From the NCBI GenBank assembly GCA_910587005.1, contig CAJULB010000001.1, positions 310,001-374,000 of the forward strand: DNA of 64,000 nt. The letters run 5' to 3'. A program made the translations under genes and the position numbers. Every line of letters starts with the position of its first letter. Position 1 is the stretch's first letter. This document shows positions 52,379 through 62,674 of this stretch, in pieces. Below the pieces are notes generated by a model. The model saw only the letters and a list, made by a program, of their open reading frames with translations, had not been told where the DNA came from and searched no databases. The stretch is from an uncultured Christensenellaceae bacterium (GTDB taxonomy: Bacteria; Bacillota; Clostridia; Christensenellales; Borkfalkiaceae).

Positions 52379-53813
52379 TATATCCCCTTACTCTCATAGA
52401 AGGAACATCCTTCCCTTTGAATTCTGAATCAATCATTCCTTGTTGTAATTTAATTATTCGACGCATACGCATTGCAGGCAACAAACAATAATCATTAAAA
52501 TCTTGCTTATCCACATCATACTCTGAACGCACATTAGGAAACAATAATTTTAACAAACCAGTAGCGACCTTCTTTATTTTTTCCGAGTCCCTTATGTACG
52601 AATCCTCGGGCTCTACAACAAGCTTTTCAACAATTGCACTGTAAGTCATATCATCCCGCAACTCGTGCATAATTGTACAAAAATACTCGGAATTTAATGC
52701 CCAACCTGTCATCAGTAAACTATCATTCATTTTAGGAATATCCCAGCCTTTTATAAACCCATGAATTCTATCAAGAAGTGCTGTTTCTTGAAACAATGCT
52801 GGCAATTCAGAAAGCATGTAGCTATATTCATCCATACTTTCCTGCTTTATGTTACCTAAGAAAACAACGCCAGCACTTGATTCTCCGTTGAATCCATTAG
52901 CATTAAATTTATTACGCTCCAAATACCCTTGCATTATTGAACGCATTTCATTATCATTACCAAAATCAACAAGTTTCACTTCGTCAATTGCAACAAAATC
53001 AGGACCACAGATAAATCCCGGCTTTCTTCTGGCAACATCATAGAACATCTTTGCTCTCGAAACTTTGCCACCATCCGTCAGCAGACCATTCTTGCTTATT
53101 TGTCCAAAAACATAACTCTTCCCAGTTCCCTTGGGAGCAAGCTCTATGATATGAACGTTTTTCTCAACGAATGGCAATAAACGTGAGATCATCGTCAATT
53201 TTTGTAGAGATGTTTCATACCCATTAGGATTATAATCTATTGCGCCAAGGAGGACATCAATCCATTCTCTTGTCGTAAAATTGGATCTCATATCTTTGTA
53301 ATACTCTAAATCGGCATTATATGGGCAGAAATTCTTAAATTCCAAAAGTTTGATTTTCCCGGGAAGCTTTGGTGAAGCCATATCATTCGGTGGTCTATAT
53401 CCAAGTTTAATTATACCCCACACCTCTCCACTGTGAACAAGTTCATCCTTATACTGCTCCCATATAGCAGGCTCAATCATAGTTTCTTTCTCTGACACTC
53501 CAAAATCGGGTAATGTAAAAGAAATTTCTCCTGTCTTGATATTTATATCAACAGATATTTTTGTGAGAATCTTTACCTTCTCATTCTCATAAATTATTTT
53601 ATTTTTAATACTAATCCAATCCTCTTTTTTGGGGATAAATTTCTTTACAAACAAGGCCACTTCATCCATATCAAAATTTCCATCTTCATCGCTAAAAGTC
53701 TTTAACAAATAATCACGAAGAAATGAAGGAAGTCCTAACGATGCAAAAAAGTTATTATTCTTTGAGTCCTTGTAAACAACCATCTCTTCAAAAAATTCTT
53801 TTACCTTCTCCAT
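52371..53813 (-). CDS. brxL: BrxL-like AAA+ ATPase without Lon protease domain
   Basis: About 480 residues. Walker A ELAPKGTGKSYVFGQIS (about 229-241 of the longer frame) and Walker B DFVAIDEVKLVDF (about 276-288), then the conserved ALLDRIHGFIKGWDIPK sensor region. This is the Lon-like ATPase of BREX systems. It ends after the AAA+ module, so the C-terminal protease domain of long (about 680-residue) BrxL is absent, as in the short form of the family. I start at ATG 53813, where GGAGGT is 5 nt upstream; the ATG at 53825 overlaps the pglZ stop and would bury that site. Confidence 0.87.
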   Translation of the reverse strand: MEKVKEFFEEMVVYKDSKNNNFFASLGLPSFLRDYLLKTFSDEDGNFDMDEVALFVKKFIPKKEDWISIKNKIIYENEKVKILTKISVDINIKTGEISFTLPDFGVSEKETMIEPAIWEQYKDELVHSGEVWGIIKLGYRPPNDMASPKLPGKIKLLEFKNFCPYNADLEYYKDMRSNFTTREWIDVLLGAIDYNPNGYETSLQKLTMISRLLPFVEKNVHIIELAPKGTGKSYVFGQISKNGLLTDGGKVSRAKMFYDVARRKPGFICGPDFVAIDEVKLVDFGNDNEMRSIMQGYLERNKFNANGFNGESSAGVVFLGNIKQESMDEYSYMLSELPALFQETALLDRIHGFIKGWDIPKMNDSLLMTGWALNSEYFCTIMHELRDDMTYSAIVEKLVVEPEDSYIRDSEKIKKVATGLLKLLFPNVRSEYDVDKQDFNDYCLLPAMRMRRIIKLQQGMIDSEFKGKDVPSMRVRGYND

Positions 53814-53824
53814 TTTTACCTCCA

Positions 53825-56110
53825 TTAATCAAACAAGCCACCGACTTCTGTCATGCCTTTTTTCTTAACCTCGAACTCCAGTCCACTAGCAATAATATCC
53901 GAACCATTATAAATATCAAAACAATATCTTCCACGCTTTGTGCAATCAGTGAGTTCTACTGTATAAATAAAATCATCGCTCGTTTTTTTAGCTTCATAAA
54001 ATCTGTTCCCGATTTTTATGGAAATATCGTTACTTTTAAGTCCAACATAAATCTTCAACGTAGGATATTCTCTTGGCGCAAGGATAATTATCTTTGACTC
54101 TTCTACAACGAATGCTTCCACTGTACCCGGCTTACGTATAATCTCTATAATTGGAATCGTTACTTCTTCTAATGATGCACCACCGTGTACTTCTACGTTT
54201 GCCTTTCTGCCGCCTCTAAACCTATCGTAGTTCGCAAGAACCCAGAAGCCATCAGACTCTATTGCGCATTCGGGTTTAGAATTGATTTCATTCTTTGGAC
54301 AACATCTTCCTGAATGTTCACCAACCGTCTCCATCTGCCACATATTTTCGGTTTCATGAATTACAGCCAACCTACTCGCGCCATGGTCGGATATTACAAT
54401 CGCTTTAGCGATTTCTCCAGATAAAATCTTAGAACTAATTTTTATTAATAAATCATTTATGATTTCGAGCTCCTTTATTAGGTAAATAGGTGTCTTAACC
54501 TTTTCGTAATCGAAGCTATTCTCTCCATGATGCTTTATATCGTCCAAATCCTTTATATTAGCAACATGGCATCCTTTCCCTTCAAAGTAATTAACAAATT
54601 CGCAATTACAATATGTAAGCGAAGGAAGCTCACAACGCCCAATAGAAATGTTAGCAGATAATCCATACTTATTACACTTTGCCTGAATAAAAGATAAGTA
54701 TTCTGCACCCAGAGCGTCAAGGAAATAAACCTGAGTCCCTTTTGTTTCAACTTTATCAACAATTGCTGTTCTGGATGGCAAAACATCAACAAAATTAAAA
54801 TCATGCGCTTGCTCATCCACAATAGCTTCAAAACTGGGTAATATTTTATTAATTACTTTTTGATATTTATATAAATCAAAGTATTTATCAAGCAGCTCAT
54901 TCTTGAATCTGTAACTTGCTAGATATTCCGCCAAATCAGGATAAACTGTATGCAATATCTTTATAAGCGCTTCGGCGGTATAGTTCTCGCCGTATTTATC
55001 GAGCCACTCAATTATTTTTTCTTTTTCCGCTATTGTTAAATCAGTCAAATAATATATTAGATTCTCTCCCTTAATAGAAACAACCTTACAATAATCTGCC
55101 GATTCACTTAATAGTTCTATTAAATTGCTTAGTATTTCTTTTCTTTCGGTATAATATTTTTGAAATTTTATATCTCTATAATCAATTGTTAAAATTACGC
55201 GAAATAGTGATTTGATAAACTCTTGGTAATTCGCAGCATTAAAAACAGCGTGCTGCAAGTATTCGCATTTTTGTGTCCCAAAAATCATCAGTGAGATGTA
55301 GTATAACCATTTCTTTTCTTCCGAGAAATGTGCATACTGCGAAATGTAGCCGGCTAAATCCGTATCTGCACCAAATTCATTCTTAATAACAAAATCCCAA
55401 TTTTTTCTTGCAATTAATTTTAATAAATAATTCCATTGTTTTGCAGACCCATATGATGCGGCTACACCTTTTGTCCTCGGATCAATATCGCACACTATAT
55501 CATACCCATTTCTCATTTGGGCAATTGCAAATATAGATTTATCAAAAAGCGACTTTTTGACATCGGTAGCAATATAAATGGGATTATCCGTACTTGTTTC
55601 TATAATCTCTCCAATCTTCTCAAACCCCACAAAACAATTAGGAAACGCTTCTGCCAAATCTGGTGCGACAAGACAAACGCCCGCAACATCGTCTTTTATA
55701 TCATTTAGGCACACCACCTGTCCTCTTTCCTTAAATCTCGTATCGGAAAAAGAAAGGAAGCCTGAACACATGTATGTAAGCAGTATAACGTGACCGTTAA
55801 TATTTTTAGAGAGAATCTTTTTTAATTCCTTCTTTGCAAAAACAGTCCCTTGAAGTCTCAAAAAAGCCGACAAACAAACGATAAAGATTGTACCTTCGTT
55901 CTTATCTATCGTGTGCTCTAACTCCTCAAACTTAAATGTCCCATCTTTTTGGCAAAACCGTTCTGCTGAAACGAATATATTTGTTCCAACATGGAAAAGC
56001 TCTTTGAAAAGTTCCAGTTCTATGCGTGAGGAGAAATCGACCACTAATGGATACCGTTTAGTGGAAGAAAGATAATCTTCTATTTTCTTTTTCACACTAT
56101 CTCTGTTCAT
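53825..56110 (-). CDS. pglZ: PglZ-like phosphatase-domain protein (BREX)
   Basis: About 761 residues. The C-terminal half is a PglZ (alkaline phosphatase superfamily) domain with YFLDALGAEYLSF (metal-binding Asp near 470) and IVISDHGASRLAV (Asp580-His581), and further His in VEVHGGASLEEVTIPI. The N-terminal 450 residues are helical and poorly conserved, as in BREX type 4 PglZ. PglZ is the defining core component of all BREX systems. I prefer ATG 56110 with AGGGCGG upstream over GTG 56125. Four genes in a row here overlap or touch, so this is one operon. Confidence 0.88.
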   Translation of the reverse strand: MNRDSVKKKIEDYLSSTKRYPLVVDFSSRIELELFKELFHVGTNIFVSAERFCQKDGTFKFEELEHTIDKNEGTIFIVCLSAFLRLQGTVFAKKELKKILSKNINGHVILLTYMCSGFLSFSDTRFKERGQVVCLNDIKDDVAGVCLVAPDLAEAFPNCFVGFEKIGEIIETSTDNPIYIATDVKKSLFDKSIFAIAQMRNGYDIVCDIDPRTKGVAASYGSAKQWNYLLKLIARKNWDFVIKNEFGADTDLAGYISQYAHFSEEKKWLYYISLMIFGTQKCEYLQHAVFNAANYQEFIKSLFRVILTIDYRDIKFQKYYTERKEILSNLIELLSESADYCKVVSIKGENLIYYLTDLTIAEKEKIIEWLDKYGENYTAEALIKILHTVYPDLAEYLASYRFKNELLDKYFDLYKYQKVINKILPSFEAIVDEQAHDFNFVDVLPSRTAIVDKVETKGTQVYFLDALGAEYLSFIQAKCNKYGLSANISIGRCELPSLTYCNCEFVNYFEGKGCHVANIKDLDDIKHHGENSFDYEKVKTPIYLIKELEIINDLLIKISSKILSGEIAKAIVISDHGASRLAVIHETENMWQMETVGEHSGRCCPKNEINSKPECAIESDGFWVLANYDRFRGGRKANVEVHGGASLEEVTIPIIEIIRKPGTVEAFVVEESKIIILAPREYPTLKIYVGLKSNDISIKIGNRFYEAKKTSDDFIYTVELTDCTKRGRYCFDIYNGSDIIASGLEFEVKKKGMTEVGGLFD

Positions 56111-56125
56111 TCTTGCCGCCCTCAC

Positions 56126-59100
56126 TTATTTCTTTTTACCCTTCATTATTTCCACACCAACAGCTATGTTATCTTCAATTAATTGCTTTAAATATGCCTT
56201 TACCTCATCTGCTGGCATGCTGTCTATAATTGTTTTAGCCCTTCCATAACCAGTTTCTGTATATTTTGCCTTTGCCATAACTTTTATTTTATTGAAGACT
56301 TCTTGACTTTCGCACCAATAATAAGGGGCATCTAAAACATGCTCTTTAAGATATTGCATGACTGATTCCACGTCCTCAAAGAGAACAGCATATTCTCCCA
56401 AGAATCTGTCTGCAAAAGCCCTGGCACAAGCTACTCTGTCATTCAATGCTTTTAAATATGTAGCCCGGGAAATATACTCCTCCGCCTCTACAACTGCCCG
56501 TTCATCAGTGCTTTTTCCGTTAATCGTCCCAAACACTTTTCTTGCCGTCGCAACCTCATTATCTGGAATCATAATAATTATTGGCATATTATGTTTTTCA
56601 GACCAATCAATAGGATACTCTGATCCAGTCAATTCCTTCCACTTCTTTCTTAGCTTGATGTGTCCTAACGTCCCCTTATATTCTTTGATGGCTTTTTGCA
56701 CCTTTTCCGTGTACACATTAGGCTCTGAGATAAATGTACCTTTAAACTCATACTTGTCATCATCAAGCATAACCTTTACATCTTCTATCGTAAGATCGTC
56801 AAGGTAGAATGAACATGCCTTAACAAACATGTCAGCCTGTGTTGACATGAAGTGCTTAAAATACTCTAGATGTTCTTTTAGCAAAGCAAGGAACTGCTTT
56901 TTCTGGGAATCAAGTAAACTGTTCGCCTTTTTGAGATTGTATAGCATTTCAAAGAAAGGTTTACTTTCCCCAAGTTCGTTTCTAATAACAGAGTATGATA
57001 GCCTTATTTGCGCAATCTTATCGCACCATCCTCTTATCGTTTCTTGATATGAAGAGTTTTTTGTCAAAATCAAATTACTGGTCTCTACGATTGAATATTC
57101 CGTAATAAGTTCGTTAATTTTTTCGTTTACGGTATCTTTATTCCAAACCCAATTTGCTGCGTCAGAATTGAATTTATATGACAGATAGTTGATATATTGC
57201 CCACCGTCCCCAATAGCTTTTGCAATAATAGGGAGCAAACCACCTTCGTATAGTTCCAAATACGATAACATACCGTTCTTGCAATTATCCTTAGTAAGAA
57301 CAGTTTGAAGATCTATAACAGCTTCGGGATGTTGAATATAAATATCCCCGATTTCCATTGCAATATCATTATCGGATTTCTCACCGCCGTCAATATTTTT
57401 ATTGTTCGCAATACCACAATATTTTTCTATTAACTGCGTAACAATTTCCTTGCTTGCCTTAAAAGAGAACGAATCTAAAGTATACTCAATCAACCAAATA
57501 GGGAACGAGAAACTCTTCATCTGGTCACGAATTCTCAACCGCGTTTCAGTTACCGAAACACAAGTTTTTTCATCAATGCCAAATGCGAGCGACGTAATTT
57601 TATTAAAAGCACGCTCCGAATCCGTCAGCGTTACTATATATTTGTCCTTATAGCGCTTATCCGCAGTATTTTCTAGCTTAATAATTTCAGCAATCATTGA
57701 GGAAAGCTTGTCTGAATCAAGAGGAACCGTTGTGAGATTATCGCTATATGAGTAAAACCCATTCGCATATTCCTTGAGAATAAAGCCTAAAATGAATGCC
57801 GTGAGATTGCAAGGCATAAATCCATATGGCGCAACTTTCAATGCATTATAAATTTGTGCTATAGATATTCTATCGCCCTTTGAATATTCCTTTTCAATAA
57901 TGCCATCCACAAATGTTTTTAATGTAGCAATATAAGAATGTGAAAGCTTCCAATACTCAGAAACTTTCCATGCACCTTTTAATGCATTTTCCAGCTTCGT
58001 TGCTTCATTGCCAGATCTAAATGTACCTTTCGTTTCCTCGATAATACCGCAGAGCGCACCAGATTGCAAAGAGTTAGCATCATACATTGTGTTAAGTACG
58101 CTGATAAACGCCCCCTCAAGACAACTAGGATATTTAAATTTATTAAGCTCCATTAAACGATTAATCAAATCCGACATACATGCAACCCGTTCCCCCTCGG
58201 TCACATAGTGCGAGTATACATAAAAATCGCCAGTCTTGATTTTCTTTGCCCATCCTTTCAAAACATCAATGGCATATCCTTCATATGTTTTTCTCTGGTT
58301 AAGATCGCTGCTTCCTATTGCAAGTGACATTGCATAATTTTCAACAAACTCATTATACTCTGTTTCTCCAAGCACTACTGACGAATCAATAATCACTACT
58401 TCGCTATCTGGATTTGCAGAGAAAAATGCATCTATTTTCTTTTGCAAAGCAGCTTTTTCCACTGTATCTCTTGCAAAGGTAACTATTCCATAAATCTTAT
58501 TGCTCTCATCTGCAGGGTTATTCGCCTTTTTGACTTCGGCATCAAAATCACTTATGGTAGCATAAAAAAGTGCATACCTGAGTTTTAATGCACCGTTAAG
58601 TTCAACTGTATTTCTAAGTTCGCACCCGGTCATAAAAGACATATCTTTGGTGTTCTTAGCTTTTGCATCTGCTATATAAGGCGTGGTGTCAACCGTAGGT
58701 CCTGCACTTTTACAGCAGTATGAGAACACCTCGCCAGTTAATGGAGTACGAGTGACAACGTGCGTATTAAGAAGCTTACCAGCAATCTTTCTTGCTATCA
58801 TTTCAAGGTCAGTACCTTCAAATGCAAGTGAAATATTCTTGTCATTCGGTAAGAATATATCTTTATTACCAGACCGTTCAGAAACTGCCTGAAGCAACAA
58901 AATTGTCTTAAGAACTCTTCTCTCATCTTCAACAAGGTCTTTCTCTATTCTAGATGTGTAACAACTAAGAACTTCTTTAATTCCCGCCGCAAGTTTATCT
59001 TCGCCACTCTCATAGAAAAAGCTCCAAAGCATATCTATTGTAACAAAAGGATTCTGCGACGAAAAATCATAATGGTCAATAAACCACTGGAATGCATGCA

Positions 59101-60313
59101 CATTATCGCCCTCATCATTCTTGATAAAGTTAAACATGCTTCTAGCGGTTGATGTGTAATAAATCGAAATGTGCTGCAATATTAGTGCCGCATATGGATG
59201 TATGGGTAAAACATTAGATAAATCCGCATCTGTTAATCCAATTTTCTTTTTAACTGCAGAGCGGCTTTGCATTGTGCGATTGTCAAGACTGCTCTTGTGT
59301 CTTACCCACTTCGCCGCCAAATCTGGATCGTCGGTAACCCTAAGAGCTTCTGCCATAAGTGCAAAGGCAATATTTTCAGGCAATGAAATGTGGAGTGTGG
59401 GTGAAACAAATCTGTCCAGCGTCTTTTTCTTGTCGGGGTCACCTTCGGAGAAATATGCTTCTGCCTTGTGTGTAACAATCATCAAGCAGAATGAAGCCGT
59501 AGCTGAAAGCTCTGCAATCTGTTGGAATCCTGTCAAGTGACGCATATTGTTTTCGAAGTATTCCGAGAATTCATCCCAAATAAACATCAAATTATAGAGA
59601 TTATTCTTTTCAATAACCTCCCTTATCCATTCGCAAAGGTCACTAGCCGTCATTGAAAAACTACCTTTGACGGCCTTTACCTTAAACACCTTTGCAATAA
59701 GAGAACGAAGTGCCTCGTCCTTATATGTCTTTAATTTTTCAAGAATATCGTCTGCTCTATCTCCGCCCAAAATATCACGATATGTTCCCGACGCATAAAT
59801 ATTAAAGCTCTGTTTATTCTCTTCGTTTTCAAGATAGCGAATCAACGATTCACGCAACGAAACGCACGCCTTATTTTCTATACCGTTTTCCCTTAATGCC
59901 TTTTCTATGCCCTCTTGTATAGCAACAACCAAATCAGTGTCGCTTGAGATATCAGAAGAACCGTATCTGTGACAAACTAAAATCTTGCCTGCTTTTTTTT
60001 GCGCAGTGAAATCCTTGCACAGGAAATTATCAAGCCCATATCTCTCAAAGTAAGCAACAGTTTCCTGCTCTGAGGCTTCCAACAATTTTTTGAGGGTTAA
60101 AACGGCATGTGATTTTCCTGTTCCGTATGCACCATCAACCCAAAGAGACAACTTTTGCTTTCTCTTTAAAACATCAACTGTTGCCTTTATTAAATTTACG
60201 AAAGAAGGATGCGGATAGAATTTCTTCCATAAATCGGGCTTTGTGTCAATAATTTTTTTATCGACTTGGGGGAAATATTCAGGATCGATATTAAAGTAGT
60301 CACGATAACTCAT
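56126..60313 (-). CDS. brxC: BrxC/PglY-like giant P-loop ATPase
   Basis: A 1395-residue protein. N-terminal Walker A LWVDGAYGTGKSHAVL (Gly61-Ser68 as GAYGTGKS) and Walker B LMFIWDEFSEYFE (242-254), in the DUF6079/BrxC-like arrangement. The remaining 1100 residues are mostly helical without other enzyme motifs. BrxC/PglY is the large scaffold ATPase of BREX and is essential for defence in characterised systems. AAGGAG precedes the ATG, and the stop is followed directly by pglZ. Length fits the family (1100-1400). Confidence 0.87.
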   Translation of the reverse strand: MSYRDYFNIDPEYFPQVDKKIIDTKPDLWKKFYPHPSFVNLIKATVDVLKRKQKLSLWVDGAYGTGKSHAVLTLKKLLEASEQETVAYFERYGLDNFLCKDFTAQKKAGKILVCHRYGSSDISSDTDLVVAIQEGIEKALRENGIENKACVSLRESLIRYLENEENKQSFNIYASGTYRDILGGDRADDILEKLKTYKDEALRSLIAKVFKVKAVKGSFSMTASDLCEWIREVIEKNNLYNLMFIWDEFSEYFENNMRHLTGFQQIAELSATASFCLMIVTHKAEAYFSEGDPDKKKTLDRFVSPTLHISLPENIAFALMAEALRVTDDPDLAAKWVRHKSSLDNRTMQSRSAVKKKIGLTDADLSNVLPIHPYAALILQHISIYYTSTARSMFNFIKNDEGDNVHAFQWFIDHYDFSSQNPFVTIDMLWSFFYESGEDKLAAGIKEVLSCYTSRIEKDLVEDERRVLKTILLLQAVSERSGNKDIFLPNDKNISLAFEGTDLEMIARKIAGKLLNTHVVTRTPLTGEVFSYCCKSAGPTVDTTPYIADAKAKNTKDMSFMTGCELRNTVELNGALKLRYALFYATISDFDAEVKKANNPADESNKIYGIVTFARDTVEKAALQKKIDAFFSANPDSEVVIIDSSVVLGETEYNEFVENYAMSLAIGSSDLNQRKTYEGYAIDVLKGWAKKIKTGDFYVYSHYVTEGERVACMSDLINRLMELNKFKYPSCLEGAFISVLNTMYDANSLQSGALCGIIEETKGTFRSGNEATKLENALKGAWKVSEYWKLSHSYIATLKTFVDGIIEKEYSKGDRISIAQIYNALKVAPYGFMPCNLTAFILGFILKEYANGFYSYSDNLTTVPLDSDKLSSMIAEIIKLENTADKRYKDKYIVTLTDSERAFNKITSLAFGIDEKTCVSVTETRLRIRDQMKSFSFPIWLIEYTLDSFSFKASKEIVTQLIEKYCGIANNKNIDGGEKSDNDIAMEIGDIYIQHPEAVIDLQTVLTKDNCKNGMLSYLELYEGGLLPIIAKAIGDGGQYINYLSYKFNSDAANWVWNKDTVNEKINELITEYSIVETSNLILTKNSSYQETIRGWCDKIAQIRLSYSVIRNELGESKPFFEMLYNLKKANSLLDSQKKQFLALLKEHLEYFKHFMSTQADMFVKACSFYLDDLTIEDVKVMLDDDKYEFKGTFISEPNVYTEKVQKAIKEYKGTLGHIKLRKKWKELTGSEYPIDWSEKHNMPIIIMIPDNEVATARKVFGTINGKSTDERAVVEAEEYISRATYLKALNDRVACARAFADRFLGEYAVLFEDVESVMQYLKEHVLDAPYYWCESQEVFNKIKVMAKAKYTETGYGRAKTIIDSMPADEVKAYLKQLIEDNIAVGVEIMKGKKK

Positions 60314-60325
60314 TTTATTTTCTCC

Positions 60326-62668
60326 TTAAAAAAGTTCATCTAAAATTTGAGCGGAACTCAAATCACTTTTTAATGTTATACTGTCCAAACCGAGTGTAAA
60401 TCTCGCTTCGATTAAATCGGGATAATTAAATGTCATACCATTCAGGAGCTTTTCCATTGTATCCCTATTAAGCCCAAAGATTTGTGTGGGACTTATACCA
60501 TCACTCTCAATTTCATGGTCTAGCAACCTTGTGAGTGTAAACTGCTTATAATTGCCGCATGCTTCGGCAAACTTATACAATGAGTATAGGATAACTCTTT
60601 CGTCTGGATTTGCCCAAGGTTCTCGTGTTAAAGATAGAAGTTTCTTTTTCTCATCACCTGTTTGAGTCATTTTGCTTTCAATGCAAGGCAACCCAAATCC
60701 AATTGAATTGAGCGGCTTTGTTGTGTCTAGTATTACCTTAAATCCATTCCAAAACTCGCCAATTGCTTTATCTGTGATATTTTCCTGTTTTAATCTTAAC
60801 CCAACAGACTCTATTGTGCTTGTCTCATAAAAAGGGATGTTTTTAATATACCAACCAAACTGAGGCGTATATACCAAATTACACAGCATTAATGCCCACG
60901 GCAACTCCCCATCGAGATCAAAACTAAGAATGAACTCTCCCAATGGAGTAAGTTGTTTCTTTTTTATTAGATTGGCATCCGACAAAAAAGCATACATAAC
61001 ATCTGTTTTCCTATTTCCTGGTTCGAAAGAATTATCTCGCGCAAACATTTCTATCCATTTGGCATCCACACCGACACTTAAATACCTATTAATTCCTGTT
61101 AATTTTTTCATGATTTTACTCCCCTTGACAGAATTATAATATAAACATCCACAAAGAATTTTTAGACATTCATGGCATCTAATACATTTATTAGATATCT
61201 GAACTTTACCGTCTCTCATACTAATGTTTCTATATGGGCATTCAGCAATACAGGTTCCACATTGAATGCAATACTGAGATTTCGCTAATATGCTCTTGAA
61301 ATAATATACAAACTCAATTGCATTCTTCGTTTTTTGCGTATTAGTTACTTTAATAATATCATATTTATCATCATGAATAATTACACAATGACGTTCGACT
61401 CCATTATACTCCAAAATTAAAGAGTCATTACCACATTCTGAAAGCTTGCCAATAGTTTTATACCACTCTCTCCAATTTTCATTAAGATTAATCGTTTTAA
61501 AAATAAGAAAATCGTCTTTTTCTTCAAAGCTAAATCTCTCTTCTTCGGAAAAGCGCAGTTCGCGGCCGCTCATTCTTGTCTTCCAACCACCAATTTCCAT
61601 AAAACGAGCTGCATTATCCCCAGATAAATCTTTTGCGCTGTTTGTTAATATTTTTTCAGTAAATAATTTTACCTCTGTGCTAAAAAATCTATTTTTAATA
61701 TATTCGTGCCTTTCTGATGAATTCGGGCACATAATGCAACCGACACGATTGAATCCGAGCTTATACGCCTCATTTAGCAACAGCCCATACGCATAAATAT
61801 GTAAATAAACCTCTGCTGATGTCCATTCCAGTATAGGGTGATAACTATATTGCCCAGCTATTTTTTTTCCAATACTAAGCTCATCATATTCCGAACGGCT
61901 TGCACTTTCCTCAGCTCTCACCCCGGTTATCATCATTGTTCTAACAAATTTACTACCGATAATCTCATTTAACAAGTTAATAACAGGTGCAGTTTTGTGT
62001 ACTGTGCAACACCACCTGACTTTCCTAGCCGGTGGTCCAAACATATCCCATGATTGACTTGCACTCATCGGAGCTTTGGCAGAATAAAAATCAATTTTTT
62101 CACAAGCACACAGTTGAGAAACCTCATCTACAAGTTTCTGCGTTGTTGGAAACTCCATATCAGTATCACCAAACAACACCTTAAATTCATTATGAGGTAA
62201 CGCTCTTTGAACCAAATCTAGTGCTACAACACTATCTTTGCCGCCAGAAAATGCGACATAGAATACATCAACTTTATTCTTATAGGCAACGAATGTATTA
62301 TATATTTTTTTAATTGTATCCTGTACCAATTGTCCCATTATGTCCTTATTCTTCTCCACCATTGCCGGAATATCTACAAAGCGAAGTGACACACCTTGGG
62401 GCTCTGGATCTTCAATTAAAATAAGTTCCGGTGCTGTATATAAAGAGCCGCCTTTCGTTTTTGCTACCAACCTACCACGATAATAGTAATTGTTTGCTTC
62501 TGCCCACATATAAGGAAAGCTATCATTCTTATCGTACTGCCAAAATTTATCGAAACCAAGTATGTCAAGTTCCTTGTAATATACGGGACGAGGCTCTTTG
62601 GAAAATTGAAGAGGCGTTGGCATTAAAATATATCCACCAGTAGAGGAATCCCACTCATAAGAATACAT
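60326..62668 (-). CDS. brxP: BrxP: PAPS-reductase/DndC-like protein fused to a ferredoxin domain
   Basis: A 780-residue protein. After a 110-residue N-terminal domain comes a PP-loop ATP pyrophosphatase domain with SGGKDS (141-146), GDTDMEFPTT, RWCCTVHK (Cys220, Cys221) and GCIMCP (Cys311, Cys314), the Cys pattern of DndC-like enzymes. A ferredoxin-like 4Fe-4S region follows (CIQCGTCIAECPYR, 467-480; CIRCHECLKILCGC, 495-508), then a C-terminal domain of about 250 residues that recalls DUF4007. PAPS-reductase-type BrxP defines type 4 BREX. It probably activates DNA for sulfur insertion. Next to brxC with 12 bp between. Confidence 0.88.
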   Translation of the reverse strand: MYSYEWDSSTGGYILMPTPLQFSKEPRPVYYKELDILGFDKFWQYDKNDSFPYMWAEANNYYYRGRLVAKTKGGSLYTAPELILIEDPEPQGVSLRFVDIPAMVEKNKDIMGQLVQDTIKKIYNTFVAYKNKVDVFYVAFSGGKDSVVALDLVQRALPHNEFKVLFGDTDMEFPTTQKLVDEVSQLCACEKIDFYSAKAPMSASQSWDMFGPPARKVRWCCTVHKTAPVINLLNEIIGSKFVRTMMITGVRAEESASRSEYDELSIGKKIAGQYSYHPILEWTSAEVYLHIYAYGLLLNEAYKLGFNRVGCIMCPNSSERHEYIKNRFFSTEVKLFTEKILTNSAKDLSGDNAARFMEIGGWKTRMSGRELRFSEEERFSFEEKDDFLIFKTINLNENWREWYKTIGKLSECGNDSLILEYNGVERHCVIIHDDKYDIIKVTNTQKTKNAIEFVYYFKSILAKSQYCIQCGTCIAECPYRNISMRDGKVQISNKCIRCHECLKILCGCLYYNSVKGSKIMKKLTGINRYLSVGVDAKWIEMFARDNSFEPGNRKTDVMYAFLSDANLIKKKQLTPLGEFILSFDLDGELPWALMLCNLVYTPQFGWYIKNIPFYETSTIESVGLRLKQENITDKAIGEFWNGFKVILDTTKPLNSIGFGLPCIESKMTQTGDEKKKLLSLTREPWANPDERVILYSLYKFAEACGNYKQFTLTRLLDHEIESDGISPTQIFGLNRDTMEKLLNGMTFNYPDLIEARFTLGLDSITLKSDLSSAQILDELF

Positions 62669-62674
62669 AGCAAA

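Noticed and set aside
51036..62668. Classical Dnd (dndBCDE) phosphorothioation cluster
   Set aside because: A desulfurase and a DndC-like domain are present, but DndB, DndD and DndE are not seen; PglZ, BrxC and BrxL mark the locus as BREX.
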